Below, piece after piece: positions 21,060 through 30,721 of a DNA stretch of 64,000 nt. Below the pieces are notes generated by a model. It saw only the letters and a list, made by a program, of their open reading frames with translations, had not been told where the DNA came from and ran no database searches. The position numbers and the translations under genes were made by a program. The first letter of the stretch is position 1; each line of letters opens with the position of its first letter. The DNA is taken from the NCBI GenBank assembly GCA_046760105.1, contig JBHIDJ010000003.1, positions 25,267 through 89,266 of the forward strand. Direction: 5' to 3'. Source of the stretch: JBHIDJ01 sp046760105 (lineage in GTDB: Bacteria > Pseudomonadota > Gammaproteobacteria > Acidiferrobacterales > SPGG2).

Positions 21060-22058
21060 ATGCGCTTCTGGTTGCGTGTCTTATCTCTGACCCTCTTTGT
21101 CCCCTGGCTCCTGCCCGGTCCGACCGCGGCTGTCAGCCTGAGCGATTATCCGCAGCTGCGAACATTCGTCGAAGACATGGCGAACAAACACGCCATGGCG
21201 CAACAGCAACTCAGCCAATGGTTCGAGCGCGCCACGATCCGACAGGATATTCTCCACGCCATCAACACACCAAAAGAGGCGCTGCCCTGGTACGAGTACC
21301 GCAAACTGTTCGTTACCAAACAAAGCGCCAGTCGTGGCCAGCGGTTCTGGCTATCGAACGCCGACGCGCTGTCGCGGGCCTGGCAAGATTATGGCGTAGA
21401 TCCGGCAACGATCGTCGCCATTGTCGGCATCGAAACCCAGTATGGCCGCAATCCTGGGGGCTTTCGCGTGATGGATGCGCTCACCACGTTGATGCTTGAA
21501 TACCCCAAGCGCAGCGAATTTTTCCGGCGGGAACTGGAAGAATATTTGCTGTTGCTGCAAGAATTGAACATGGACCCATTCGAACTGCCCGGATCTTATG
21601 CGGGCGCCATAGGGATTCCGCAGTTCATTCCCAGCAGTTACCGTCAATATGCCATCGACTTCGACGGCGACGGTCAGCGCAACATCGTGCGCAGCGTCGC
21701 TGATTCCATCGGTAGCGTGGCCAATTTCCTAAAAAGGCACGGCTGGCAAAAGGGTGGGGGTGTCATTGAACAGATTCGATTGCAGGGCGAATTCGCAGCT
21801 TGGCTCGATAAGCTCGACGGCAAACCGATGCCATCACTAAGATACCTGGTGAGTTATGGTATCCTGCCGATGCGGTACAACGATGTAGACCAACGTGCGG
21901 CACTAATCAGGCTAGAAGACCAGGAAGGACCGGTCTATTACCTTGGGTACAACAACTTTTATGTCATCACGCGCTACAATCGCAGTCAAAACTATGCTAT
22001 GGCGGTGTACGAGTTGAGCGAATGGATCCGCCGGCTGCACAAGGCGAATGCACCATGA
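21060..22058 (+). CDS. mltB: Membrane-bound lytic murein transglycosylase B
   Basis: Cleaves the MurNAc-GlcNAc bond of peptidoglycan with formation of 1,6-anhydro-MurNAc. A signal peptide (1-23, ending PTAA) precedes the mature protein; no lipobox Cys is visible, so it may be soluble periplasmic rather than a lipoprotein. The catalytic Glu is near residue 125 in VGIETQYGRNPG. AGAIGIPQFIPSSYR and DFDGDGQRNI are the other MltB motifs. 332 residues is normal. It lies 12 bp after rodA and overlaps rlpA by 4 bp (ATGA). Confidence 0.96.
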   Translation: MRFWLRVLSLTLFVPWLLPGPTAAVSLSDYPQLRTFVEDMANKHAMAQQQLSQWFERATIRQDILHAINTPKEALPWYEYRKLFVTKQSASRGQRFWLSNADALSRAWQDYGVDPATIVAIVGIETQYGRNPGGFRVMDALTTLMLEYPKRSEFFRRELEEYLLLLQELNMDPFELPGSYAGAIGIPQFIPSSYRQYAIDFDGDGQRNIVRSVADSIGSVANFLKRHGWQKGGGVIEQIRLQGEFAAWLDKLDGKPMPSLRYLVSYGILPMRYNDVDQRAALIRLEDQEGPVYYLGYNNFYVITRYNRSQNYAMAVYELSEWIRRLHKANAP

Positions 22059-22888
22059 GGAAGATTCTGCCTCTCATATTGGTAGCAGTCTTGCTCACCG
22101 CGTGCGGTGGTCTGCATCGAAAGGGTGGTTATTATGAGGATGATGGCCCGCCCAAACGCACCCGTGTCGACCTCTCCAAAATCCCCAGTGCCCTTCCGCG
22201 CGTCGAACCGCTCAGTCAGCACGGCAACAATCCTTATACCGTAAGCGGCAAGATGTACTTTCCACTAAGTAGCGCTAAAGACTACCGAGAACGCGGCATC
22301 GCTTCCTGGTATGGAAAGAAATTTCACGGCAAACAAACATCCAGCCGTGAACGCTACGACATGTATGCGATGACAGCGGCGCATAAGGTACTTCCGTTGC
22401 CGACATACGTGCAGGTGCGAAACCTCCACAACGGGCGCGTTGTCGTTGTGCGCGTCAATGATCGTGGCCCGTTCCTGCGAAACCGTGTAATCGATCTATC
22501 CTATGCCGCTGCCGCCAAGCTCGACATGCTCAGGACAGGTACCGCCTTGGTCGAGGTGAGAGCGATCGATGGAGTCGAGCCTTACCCGACCACACTGCAA
22601 ACCGCCGGCGTACAAGCAGCCACCGAGCACTCCAGCAGCGGTCAGCCGTCGGCACCGCGCCTGTATTTGCAAGTAGGTGCCTTTACGAGCTGGGAAAACG
22701 CGGTAAGACTGCGCGCCCGCCTCAACCGAGCACAGCTTGGACTAATACACATTCAAAGCGAACTGCAGGACAATGTGCGCTTCTACCGCGTGCGCGTCGG
22801 CCCACTCGCGAGCATCGCGGAGAGTGATCGATTAGCGCAACGCGCGGCCGAGTATGGCGTTCCCGACGCCCATGTGATCGTCGAATAG
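22055..22888 (+). CDS. rlpA: Septal-ring lytic transglycosylase RlpA family lipoprotein
   Basis: Outer-membrane lipoprotein that in Pseudomonas cleaves denuded glycan strands. The start at 22055 overlaps the mltB stop (ATGA) and gives the signal MRKILPLILVAVLLTACGG with lipobox LTAC. The double-psi beta-barrel domain follows: ERGIASWYGKKFHGKQTSS, TAAHKVLPLPTYVQV, and VVRVNDRGPF with the catalytic Asp. A C-terminal SPOR domain (about 208-277: RLYLQVGAFTSWENA to the end) should bind denuded peptidoglycan at the septum. Confidence 0.95.
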   Translation: MRKILPLILVAVLLTACGGLHRKGGYYEDDGPPKRTRVDLSKIPSALPRVEPLSQHGNNPYTVSGKMYFPLSSAKDYRERGIASWYGKKFHGKQTSSRERYDMYAMTAAHKVLPLPTYVQVRNLHNGRVVVVRVNDRGPFLRNRVIDLSYAAAAKLDMLRTGTALVEVRAIDGVEPYPTTLQTAGVQAATEHSSSGQPSAPRLYLQVGAFTSWENAVRLRARLNRAQLGLIHIQSELQDNVRFYRVRVGPLASIAESDRLAQRAAEYGVPDAHVIVE

Positions 22889-23042
22889 CGGCTGGCGCCA
22901 CTGATGGCGTGCACGAGCAATTGGACGGCCCGTATGGAGAGGTTGACCCGTTCAAACGTCCTGCACGACAATAGTTTGACAGTATAACGACCGTACGTTT
23001 GGTTTGGCTGTCGCTCAACGGCACGTTAAAGTCCCACAGGTT

Positions 23043-23945
23043 ATGCGAGCACTAACCCAGGAATCCACAGGCGACATCGCGAGCATCAATAGCGTTTATG
23101 TCGCCGGAAAGTTTGTTTCCGCGCATGAAGCGCTTATTTCCCCGTTTGACCGAGGTTTTATCTTCGGTGACGGCGTCTACGAAGTGATTCCGGTTTTCAA
23201 CGGCCGCCTCTTTCGGCTACATCATCATCTGCAACGTCTTGAGAATAGCCTGACCGCAATTGGGCTCGTGAATCCGCTAACGCACGCGCAATGGCAGCAG
23301 GTGTTGCAGCGCTTGATCGATGATAACGGCGCCGGCGATCAGTCGGTGTATTTGCAAGTTACCCGCGGTGTAGCGCTAAGGAATCATGCATTCCCGAACG
23401 ACGCCCAAGCGACCGTGTTTGCCTACGCCCAGCAGATGACATACACGGACCCGATGGCGCCGGTCAGTGGGGTGTCCGTGATTACCGCTCAGGAGATCCG
23501 CTGGCAACGATGTGACATCAAGTCCACCTCGCTGCTAGCCGCGGTGATGCTGCGCGAACAGGCAGCCCGGGAAGGATCGGTGGAGGCGATTCTCGTTCGC
23601 GGGGGTCTCGTTACTGAAGGCGCTGCCAGTAATGTCTTCATCGTGCACAACGGCAAGCTAATGACGCCGCCCAAAGGCCCGTTCATTCTCGGCGGCATTA
23701 CGCGCGATTTGGTCCTTGAGCTCGCGAGAGCGCGTGGCATCGTCTATGACGAGCGTGACGTGAAACAAAGCGAACTCACCGCCGCCGACGAGATATGGAT
23801 AACGAGCTCGACTCAGGAGATCAAAGCTGTCACACAGCTCGACGGTACGCCCGTGGGAAGCGGTATACCGGGACCGTTGTACACGCGCCTATACACGCTC
23901 TACCAGGAATATAAGGAAGCATTTCGGCAGGGCAAAGTTGAATGA
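23043..23945 (+). CDS. dat: D-amino acid aminotransferase (class IV PLP enzyme)
   Basis: Likely D-alanine transaminase, making D-amino acids for peptidoglycan. The fold-type IV protein has VYVAGKFVSAHEALISPFDRGF, GDGVYEV, the PLP lysine in CDIKSTSLL (Lys near 160), and EGAASNVFIVHNG for cofactor binding. Branched-chain aminotransferase is an alternative, but position between rlpA and lipB favours Dat. The ATG at 23043 is chosen; a TTG at 23004 is also in frame. The usual neighbours dacA (before) and ybeD (after) are absent. The 154-bp gap before it contains nothing I can assign. Confidence 0.87.
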   Translation: MRALTQESTGDIASINSVYVAGKFVSAHEALISPFDRGFIFGDGVYEVIPVFNGRLFRLHHHLQRLENSLTAIGLVNPLTHAQWQQVLQRLIDDNGAGDQSVYLQVTRGVALRNHAFPNDAQATVFAYAQQMTYTDPMAPVSGVSVITAQEIRWQRCDIKSTSLLAAVMLREQAAREGSVEAILVRGGLVTEGAASNVFIVHNGKLMTPPKGPFILGGITRDLVLELARARGIVYDERDVKQSELTAADEIWITSSTQEIKAVTQLDGTPVGSGIPGPLYTRLYTLYQEYKEAFRQGKVE

Positions 23946-24047
23946 CGCCAGTAACCCGCTACCTATTAACCAAATCGCTTATGTAATGCAAAGCAAGCTT
24001 GTGTTCACGGCCCATCCTGGTTTCACCAGGCTACTGCCATAAAGGCT

Positions 24048-24722
24048 ATGCAAGCACTCGACGGCGTCATTGTGCGTGATCTTGGTCGCGTGGACTACCT
24101 AGCGACCTGGCGCGCAATGCGCGAATTTACAGAACGGCGTGATCCATCGACTAACGATGAGATTTGGCTTCTCATGCACCCACGCGTTTATACCATTGGC
24201 CTCAAGGGCAGGGATCACGAATTTGTAAGTCGGGACGGAATTTCCTTTGTGCGCACGGATCGAGGTGGTGACATGACCTACCACGGACCAGGTCAGATAG
24301 TAGCGTATGTGTTGATGGACTTGCAGCGGCGTCGCTGGGGGGTGAGACAGCTCGTCCACGGCCTCGAGCAAGCGGTCATCGAGTTGTTGGTGGAACAGGG
24401 CATAGAGGGCCATCGGCGCTGCGGGGCGCCAGGTGTCTATGTTGAGGACAAGAAGATCGCCGCACTTGGACTGCGCGTGCGTCGCGGGCGTAGCTACCAT
24501 GGACTCGCACTCAACGTAGACATGGACCTTACGCCATTTGCTGCCATCGATCCCTGCGGTTATCCCGGAATGGACGTGACGCAGCTGCTCGCGCTTGCCC
24601 CACACCTCAATATAGAGCAAACAAATCAATTACTTATGTCGCATCTGATCACGAGTTTAGGTTACAATGCGTTCGACGTTGATAGTGAGCAACCAACACC
24701 CAAACCTGCATCGGGCTACTAG
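24048..24722 (+). CDS. lipB: Octanoyl-[ACP]:protein N-octanoyltransferase
   Basis: Transfers octanoyl from ACP to lipoyl domains, the first step of lipoate synthesis, in the cytosol. The 224 residues contain RGGDMTYHGPGQIVAYVL and GAPGVYVEDKKIAALGLRV with the catalytic Lys near 136, then SYHGLALNVDMDL and DPCGYPGMDVT with the catalytic Cys near 170. These positions agree with Lys135/Cys169 of E. coli LipB. lipA, which normally follows, is not in the window. Confidence 0.96.
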   Translation: MQALDGVIVRDLGRVDYLATWRAMREFTERRDPSTNDEIWLLMHPRVYTIGLKGRDHEFVSRDGISFVRTDRGGDMTYHGPGQIVAYVLMDLQRRRWGVRQLVHGLEQAVIELLVEQGIEGHRRCGAPGVYVEDKKIAALGLRVRRGRSYHGLALNVDMDLTPFAAIDPCGYPGMDVTQLLALAPHLNIEQTNQLLMSHLITSLGYNAFDVDSEQPTPKPASGY

Positions 24723-24872
24723 CCAAAACATGCACCGCATCTCAGCTGACGGCACGCAGAAAGCACACTTGTTGGTTGCCCGACTGGCGCCGAGTATGCG
24801 CGGTGTTGGTGTGCGCGTAGTGAGTATGTCGAACAACATCGAGCGACAGGCCGTACGCGGGGTATATTAAAC

Positions 24873-25676
24873 ATGGAAGGGTGGCAAGAAATCGTCGCCC
24901 TTTTTCTGCTGCCGCCAGGATTGTTTATCTTGATCGCGATTCTTGGCTTTTTCGTGTACAGCAAATGGATATGGGGCGGCACCATAATCATTATGTTAAG
25001 CCTGGCATTGCTCATCGCGTTGAGCCTGCCGCTCACAGGCCAACAGTTGGCTTCCTCGCTGGAAACTTTCACCGAACCACTTTACCCAGAAACACTCGAC
25101 GAGGCAGGGAAGCAAACGAAAGCCATCGTTGTTCTCGGTGCTGGCCGTTACCCGGACGCGCCGGAATACGGGGCGGACACAGTGAGCCGTCTTGCGCTCG
25201 AGCGTTTACGCTATGGCGCGCACCTGCACAGACAAACGGGGCTACCCATCCTGGTTACCGGCGGTGCCCGGCACGGCGAACGAGTCCCCGAGGCCGAACT
25301 CATGCAGGCGGTACTGGAACGAGACTACCAGATCATTCCCGAATGGAAAGAATCGAGATCGCGCAACACGTTCGAAAACGCGGTGCTCAGCAGCGAACTG
25401 TTGCGGGTTGGCGGCATTGACCATGTGCTCTTGGTAACCCATGCGTGGCACATGCGGCGCGCGGTGTGGGCGTTTGAAACTACGGGTCTACGAGTGACCG
25501 CTGCACCCACTGGTTTCACGACACTGAGTAAGCGCGAGCGTGGTATCTATGGCTACCTGCCCTCGGCCCGTGGGTTGTACCGGAGTAGCGAGGCGCTGCG
25601 CGAATGGCTGGGTTATTGGTGGTACTTAATGACGTATCGCTCAGGGGAGTCGGAACGCGTTGCCGAAGCTGGCTAG
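24873..25676 (+). CDS. DUF218/YdcF-family membrane protein (ElyC/SanA-like)
   Basis: Envelope protein of a family that in E. coli includes ElyC, which affects undecaprenyl-phosphate carrier metabolism. Two hydrophobic helices (about 7-30 and 34-53) precede the DUF218 domain: AIVVLGAGRYPD, LPILVTGGARHGE, the conserved ESRSRNTFENAVLSSELL and VLLVTHAWHMRRAVWAFE. 267 residues is close to ElyC length. Exact function is not shown by sequence. It is convergent with the next gene across 106 bp. Confidence 0.82.
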   Translation: MEGWQEIVALFLLPPGLFILIAILGFFVYSKWIWGGTIIIMLSLALLIALSLPLTGQQLASSLETFTEPLYPETLDEAGKQTKAIVVLGAGRYPDAPEYGADTVSRLALERLRYGAHLHRQTGLPILVTGGARHGERVPEAELMQAVLERDYQIIPEWKESRSRNTFENAVLSSELLRVGGIDHVLLVTHAWHMRRAVWAFETTGLRVTAAPTGFTTLSKRERGIYGYLPSARGLYRSSEALREWLGYWWYLMTYRSGESERVAEAG

Positions 25677-25782
25677 GTTGGGATGCCCAGCGCCAGCCGA
25701 AGTGTGCTTTCACGGATACCCGCCAGCCAATGCATCAAACAGTTGGCGAATGCCCCTCTCGAAAATCGGCGCCGTCGCTATC

Positions 25783-26220
25783 TTAGGCGTGCTGACCCAA
25801 TCCGGCACTCGAGAACCCGCCCTCGTGCACGGGGCGCTGCGCCTCATCAAGGAACTCACACAACCTCGCCCTTACCGTATCTGCATCAATTGGCTTGGCC
25901 CAAAATTCCGTCGCGCCCTGCGATAAAGCGTGCTGCCGGATAGCACTATCGGGCACTCCCGTGATCATGATGATAGGAATGCGGTCGAAGCCGGAAAGTT
26001 TGCGGGCCGCAGTCAAGAAGTCGAGGCCATCCAGGTCCGGCATCATATAGTCGATCAGACACAGGTCGGGTACACGCCGGCAGCACCAGCACCACGCCAG
26101 CGCCGCACGGCTGGAAGTGAAGCTGACCATGTCAACGGCGTAATCGAGTCCCTTAATCAAGTTTTCAAGAATAGTGAGATTATCCCTTTCGTCATCCAAC
26201 AGCAGGATCGTTGATTTCAC
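25783..26220 (-). CDS. Single-domain response regulator
   Basis: A receiver-only protein of 145 residues. The phospho-acceptor pocket is complete: acidic pair in LLLDDERDN, phospho-site Asp in LCLIDYMMPDLDGLD, Thr in IIMITG and Lys in FWAKPIDAD. The GTG at 26220 is chosen because the receiver fold begins at once; codons upstream to 26349 look non-coding. A cysteine/tryptophan-rich stretch (LAWCWCCRR) in helix 2 is unusual. It lies downstream of the GGDEF-EAL gene on the same strand, but 428 bp away. Its kinase is not identified. Confidence 0.8.
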   Translation of the reverse strand: MKSTILLLDDERDNLTILENLIKGLDYAVDMVSFTSSRAALAWCWCCRRVPDLCLIDYMMPDLDGLDFLTAARKLSGFDRIPIIMITGVPDSAIRQHALSQGATEFWAKPIDADTVRARLCEFLDEAQRPVHEGGFSSAGLGQHA

Positions 26221-26648
26221 GTACAGAATGTCTCTTATGCACCATGCCAAGGCATCTTCAAGTTCCATGCCAAGGAACGTGACTAACTCGCTTTCGAGGC
26301 GCAGTCGTCGCCACTTGCGGAGTTGCACGAGTTGGCCCCTTTCCGACAACAGAAGAAATATTCTAAAGATCAGTAGCTTAGGAGAGGGAGTGCGTCTGCG
26401 CGCGGCCTGGGCGATGCCCTAGGTGCTGGCGGTGACGGCCCATCAGGGGGGCCAGCGAGACGTGCCGGAGGGCCCGAATGTCAGGAAAAGCGGCCCGTCA
26501 TGCACTCAGATTGGGTCACTCCGGGTTCGGGGAGCGTCACCCCCGCCTTTGCCGGTCTCAGTTAGGCGCAGCCGACACACGCAGCCACCAGTGGGTTTGC
26601 GGCTGGGACGGGGTTGTAGCGCGGGGTGAGCAGAGAATTCTATAGGAC
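26221..26648. other. Intergenic region, no gene seen
   Basis: About 430 bp between the GGDEF-EAL gene and the response-regulator gene, both on the minus strand. It is G/C-rich with no convincing reading frame, RNA or repeat. It presumably holds the promoter of the response regulator. Confidence 0.5.
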
Positions 26649-28547
26649 TTAACGGCCAACGCGCTTGCGCGGTCGGGAATCAGGAGTGCTCTCGCTATCG
26701 TGGAGGTCCGTCTCGCCGATGAAATCCTCGAGCTCCTTGATGGTCGACTCAATGGCACCTACCTCGGATTGCCCGGATTCCTGCGATTCCTGCTCGGGTT
26801 TGACAAGCCCCTCGGCGATCGTCAGTTCCTTCGTGTTCGTTTCCGCGGGCCCCGGGTTCACCACGGGCTTAGCTGGCGATTGTTCGGCGTTCGGGTTCAG
26901 TCGCGGACGCCAGGGTGAATCCTCTAGCCAACGCGAGAAATCTTGGGCACTCAAAGGCCGGCTTATGTATTCACCTTGCGCGGCTTCACAACCCTGTTTT
27001 TCCAGTTGCGCAAACGCCTGCTCGCTTGACGTGCCCTCACCGATGACCTCCAGGCCGAGGTTATGGGCGAGATCGATGGTGGCACGCACAATCTTGGCAT
27101 GCTTGGCGTTTTGGATCATGTCCATGACAAAGGACTTGTCGATCTTTATCTCCTGCACCGGCAGTTTACTGAGATATGACAACGATGAGTAACCGGTGCC
27201 AAAATCATCGATCGAAAGCCGCACGCCCATGTCGGCCAGCCTTGTCAGGATCTGTAACGCGCGATCTTGGTCTACCATGATGCTGGTCTCGGTGATTTCG
27301 AGGATCAGCCGCTCAGCGGGGACGCCTTGCGCGGCGAGCAACCCCGCGATGAGATCGGGGAGCTCAAGATCAAGCAGCCCCTGGGGTGACATGTTGAAGG
27401 CGACACCGATATCCAAGCCCGCCCGGGCCCAGCTGCACTGCTGCTGAAGGCCATGGTTGAGTACCCACATGGTCAACGGCTTTATCAGGCCGGTGCGTTC
27501 CGCCAAAGGAATAAAGTCATCGGGCGGCATGAGATCATGTTGGGGATGCTGCCAGCGCACCAACGCCTCGACTTCCGTAACTTGCTTGGTCTTTATGGTG
27601 ACCTTCGGTTGATAGTGCAAGACCAGTTCGTCAGTCTCGATCGCGTGGCGTAGCTCTCCCATGAGCGTCAGTCGATGGGGGCTGTGTTTATCAAGCCGCG
27701 GATCGTAGACGACGTAACCGCTTTTTTCCTGCTTCGCCATATACATAGCGACGTCCGCCCGCTGCAGCAGGGTGTCGGGATCCGGACCATGCTCAGGGAA
27801 GACCGCAATACCGATACTGGCCTGTACATCCAGCTTTAGCCCTTCCAGCGCAAACGGTGTTTGCAACGCCTTGCCGATGTTACGCGCTACCTGCATAGCC
27901 TCCTTAACTACCGATATTTTTGGCAACAAGATCGCAAACTCATCACCACCAAGCCGTGCAACGGTAAAAGTATCCTGGATTGTTCCTTGCAGGCGTGCCG
28001 CCACCTGCTTCAGCACGCGGTCACCACTGAAATGGCCAAGCGTGTCGTTGATCTCCTTGAACCGATCCAAGTCCATGACGAGAATCGCCAGGTGGGTTTT
28101 GTCATGCTGGGCGGCGTTTAACGCCTGTTCCAGGCGGTCCAGCAATAGCACACGATTAGGCAGGTCAGTCAGGTGATCATGGGTGACATCGTGCATCGCC
28201 TGCTGCTCGATCGCCGTTGTCTGCGCCCGCAGCTCGCTCGTCTGGTCAACGACCAGGGCACTGGCCTCAAAGGCCATAACCGACCCGATGTATTGGCCCC
28301 AGATCGCGAAGAAAAACGGCATGCCGTCCAATAGCCACAGTGCCCCGTTCGTCCTCTGAGCCTCGATGATCCCGGTGAGAGTGACGCCGCCTGTTTGGTA
28401 ATAGCTCACGAGCGCAGTGGCAATGACGATCGCCGCGCACGCGATCGTCACGCCATAAACGGCATACTTGTTCGCCTTGCCTTTGAGCAGCTGGACGTTG
28501 CTAGATAAACTTTGGCTCGCTGTCAGCGCCACTCGTAAATTCTCCAC
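26649..28547 (-). CDS. Membrane-anchored GGDEF-EAL protein (cyclic di-GMP turnover)
   Basis: Two membrane helices (about 28-50 and 72-95) anchor a GGDEF domain with intact GGDEF at 200-204 and an EAL domain with EALVRW at 326-331. The EAL metal and catalytic residues look present: NMS, ITETS, DDFGTGYSSL, KIDKSF and a conserved Glu in IGEGT. No RxxD inhibitory site precedes GGDEF. Either synthesis or hydrolysis of c-di-GMP is possible. The last ~90 residues are a Pro/Glu-rich tail of no known fold. Start is ATG 28547. It is upstream of, and may be functionally linked to, the receiver protein. Confidence 0.92.
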   Translation of the reverse strand: MENLRVALTASQSLSSNVQLLKGKANKYAVYGVTIACAAIVIATALVSYYQTGGVTLTGIIEAQRTNGALWLLDGMPFFFAIWGQYIGSVMAFEASALVVDQTSELRAQTTAIEQQAMHDVTHDHLTDLPNRVLLLDRLEQALNAAQHDKTHLAILVMDLDRFKEINDTLGHFSGDRVLKQVAARLQGTIQDTFTVARLGGDEFAILLPKISVVKEAMQVARNIGKALQTPFALEGLKLDVQASIGIAVFPEHGPDPDTLLQRADVAMYMAKQEKSGYVVYDPRLDKHSPHRLTLMGELRHAIETDELVLHYQPKVTIKTKQVTEVEALVRWQHPQHDLMPPDDFIPLAERTGLIKPLTMWVLNHGLQQQCSWARAGLDIGVAFNMSPQGLLDLELPDLIAGLLAAQGVPAERLILEITETSIMVDQDRALQILTRLADMGVRLSIDDFGTGYSSLSYLSKLPVQEIKIDKSFVMDMIQNAKHAKIVRATIDLAHNLGLEVIGEGTSSEQAFAQLEKQGCEAAQGEYISRPLSAQDFSRWLEDSPWRPRLNPNAEQSPAKPVVNPGPAETNTKELTIAEGLVKPEQESQESGQSEVGAIESTIKELEDFIGETDLHDSESTPDSRPRKRVGR

Positions 28548-28881
28548 TAATACCTAAACTATCAGGGCGCCCGGCCAATGGCATGGCTCGACCGATACCG
28601 CGAACTGCCCTGTAACTCCCTCGCTTATTTAGATTCGATTCGCCCGATTGTCTAGGCCGAGGTCGGCGAGCAGTGGTCTCCTCCGGGCCGTCGGGCCCGA
28701 CTCTATGATGAGTTTAATCGGAGGCCAGAGAGCGGAATAACTCAGCACCCACTTAGGTAAGCGTAGACCATAGGAAAGCGCGATGGAACCGCACTCGCCT
28801 GGCAGCTCGTGGTCGATACGCGCTGCCTGTCACCCCGCTAAGTTACTGAAAATTATTGAAAATCCGTAGTGGGCGGAAACG
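28548..28881. other. Intergenic region, no gene seen
   Basis: About 330 bp between two minus-strand genes. It contains a short GC palindrome around GGGCCC near 28690 but no convincing coding frame or RNA. It may hold the promoter of the GGDEF-EAL gene and the end of the TRAP operon transcript. Confidence 0.45.
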
Positions 28882-30708
28882 TCAGAATCCAAAAAGCTTC
28901 ACCACGCCTACGCTGAGGGCCGGCACAAACGTGATAATCAAGACGCCAACCAGCGACAGCAGAAAGAAGGGGGCAGACGCCCAGCAGATCTCCAGAAGCG
29001 GTCGTTCAAAACGGAAAGCAGCCAGAAAGAGGTTCATGCCGACCGGCGGTGTCAAGTATCCAAGTTGCATGTTGGCAAGAAATACGATTCCCAGATGTAC
29101 CGGATCGACACCAAAGGCCATGGCGACCGGAAGGATTAAAGGCACGATCACGACGAGCGCTGAGAAAATGTCTAGCAGGCATCCTGCTATCAGAAGGAAA
29201 CCATTAAGCGCAAGCAAGAACAGCCATGGTGACTCGATCGCCGACTGAACCCACTCCGTCGCCAATGTCGGCACATCCGCGAAAATAAGGTAGTTGGTGA
29301 GTCCCATGGCAGTCGCCAGGATAATCATGATGCCACCAATCATGACCGCGGCGTCCACCAGTAGCCGAGGTAGATCGTGCCGCACACTGAGTTCACGGTG
29401 GACCAGGAATTCCAAGAGCAGTGTATAAACGGCGGTCAGACCAGCCACCTCCACCAGCGTCGCATAACCCGAAAAAATGCCAAACAAGATTGCGACCGGT
29501 AACAGCACCTCGTACTTCGCCTCCCGGATCGCCGCTAACGCCGCACGCCCGTTAAATCGACTACGACCCCCCGGGATAAGCCAACCTGCGTGAACAGCGT
29601 AAACCGCAAACATGACGATCAATAAGAATCCCGGCAGCAGTCCGGCGAGAAACAATCGATCGATCGGGGTGTGCGACGATACACCGTAGAGAATTATCAG
29701 CAGACTCGGCGGCAACAGGATGCCGAGGCTCCCCGAGGCAGTTAGCGCTCCCATCGAAAAGCGCTCGCGGTAGCCCTCGCGTATGAGCACGGGCAGGAGC
29801 AGTCCTCCAAGCGCCAGGATGGTGACACCGGAGCCACCGGTGAACGTGGTAAAGAAGGCACACACACCAATGCTGGCGATGGCTGTACCCCCGGGGATCC
29901 AGCCGAACAGCGCATGGAACAGATGCGCCAGACGATCAGACGACTTTCCCTCGGCCAATATGGTGCCTGCCAGGGTAAACAACGGTATGGTGGGTAATAT
30001 CGGATTGGATGCAATGCGATACGCCTCCACCGGGATCGAGGCGAGTGGCACCGCATCGACAAAAAACAGTAGGCTCGCGGCGGCCCCCAAGATGACAAAT
30101 ATCGGCGCACCGGCGAGCGCTGCCATCAAAATTACGCATACGCCCGGTAGCAGTAACAACCCTCGGCTTTCCTCCGGCCAAAAGGCAAAACCGACGACCA
30201 ACAGCGTCATCGCCACCGCAACAATTCGCCCCCAATACCTGCCCGGCGTCTGCCATAGGAAACGCAGGCCGATGACTGCAAACCCGACAGGCATAATAAC
30301 CTCGGCGACCCACTGCGGAATCAGACCACCTAGGGTAGTGGCCACCGCGCGATCGACCCTCACCATGTCCAACGAGGCCCAAGCCAGCAGCAGCGCAACT
30401 GCCGTTGCCATGGATCCCGCGATAACGCTAGCGGCGGTCCGCCACCGTCCCCGCAGAAAGGATGCGAATCCCAGCGCCAGATGCTTTCCCCGCTTTGCCG
30501 CTACCATGGCGCCTAGGAACGCGACCCAAAGCGTTAAGTGACGAACATAGTCGATCGAACCCGGGACTCCGATGCCAACCAGGGCACGTCCGACGACTTC
30601 GATGATGGGAAGCAGGACGATACCCAGTAACGCCAGGGCTGTGGCCGTATTCTCTGCCTCGTACCACAAGGACTGGGTAGCCAGGCTTGCCTTGCGCACC
30701 CAGCTCAC
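28882..30708 (-). CDS. TRAP transporter fused small and large permease (DctQM)
   Basis: Membrane part of a tripartite ATP-independent periplasmic transporter, a Na+- or H+-driven importer usually for organic acids. Residues 1-175 are a DctQ domain (four helices, with VRHLTLWVAFLGAMVAAKRGKH). The rest is DctM with about twelve helices and its conserved segments: IPLFTLAGTILAEGK, FFTTFTGGSGVTILALGG, GILLPPSLLIILYG and GYLTPPVGMNLFLAAFRF. Fusion of Q and M is common. 608 residues. It starts 13 bp after the binding-protein gene. Confidence 0.93.
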   Translation of the reverse strand: MSWVRKASLATQSLWYEAENTATALALLGIVLLPIIEVVGRALVGIGVPGSIDYVRHLTLWVAFLGAMVAAKRGKHLALGFASFLRGRWRTAASVIAGSMATAVALLLAWASLDMVRVDRAVATTLGGLIPQWVAEVIMPVGFAVIGLRFLWQTPGRYWGRIVAVAMTLLVVGFAFWPEESRGLLLLPGVCVILMAALAGAPIFVILGAAASLLFFVDAVPLASIPVEAYRIASNPILPTIPLFTLAGTILAEGKSSDRLAHLFHALFGWIPGGTAIASIGVCAFFTTFTGGSGVTILALGGLLLPVLIREGYRERFSMGALTASGSLGILLPPSLLIILYGVSSHTPIDRLFLAGLLPGFLLIVMFAVYAVHAGWLIPGGRSRFNGRAALAAIREAKYEVLLPVAILFGIFSGYATLVEVAGLTAVYTLLLEFLVHRELSVRHDLPRLLVDAAVMIGGIMIILATAMGLTNYLIFADVPTLATEWVQSAIESPWLFLLALNGFLLIAGCLLDIFSALVVIVPLILPVAMAFGVDPVHLGIVFLANMQLGYLTPPVGMNLFLAAFRFERPLLEICWASAPFFLLSLVGVLIITFVPALSVGVVKLFGF

Positions 30709-30721
30709 GAGATCAGGTCTT

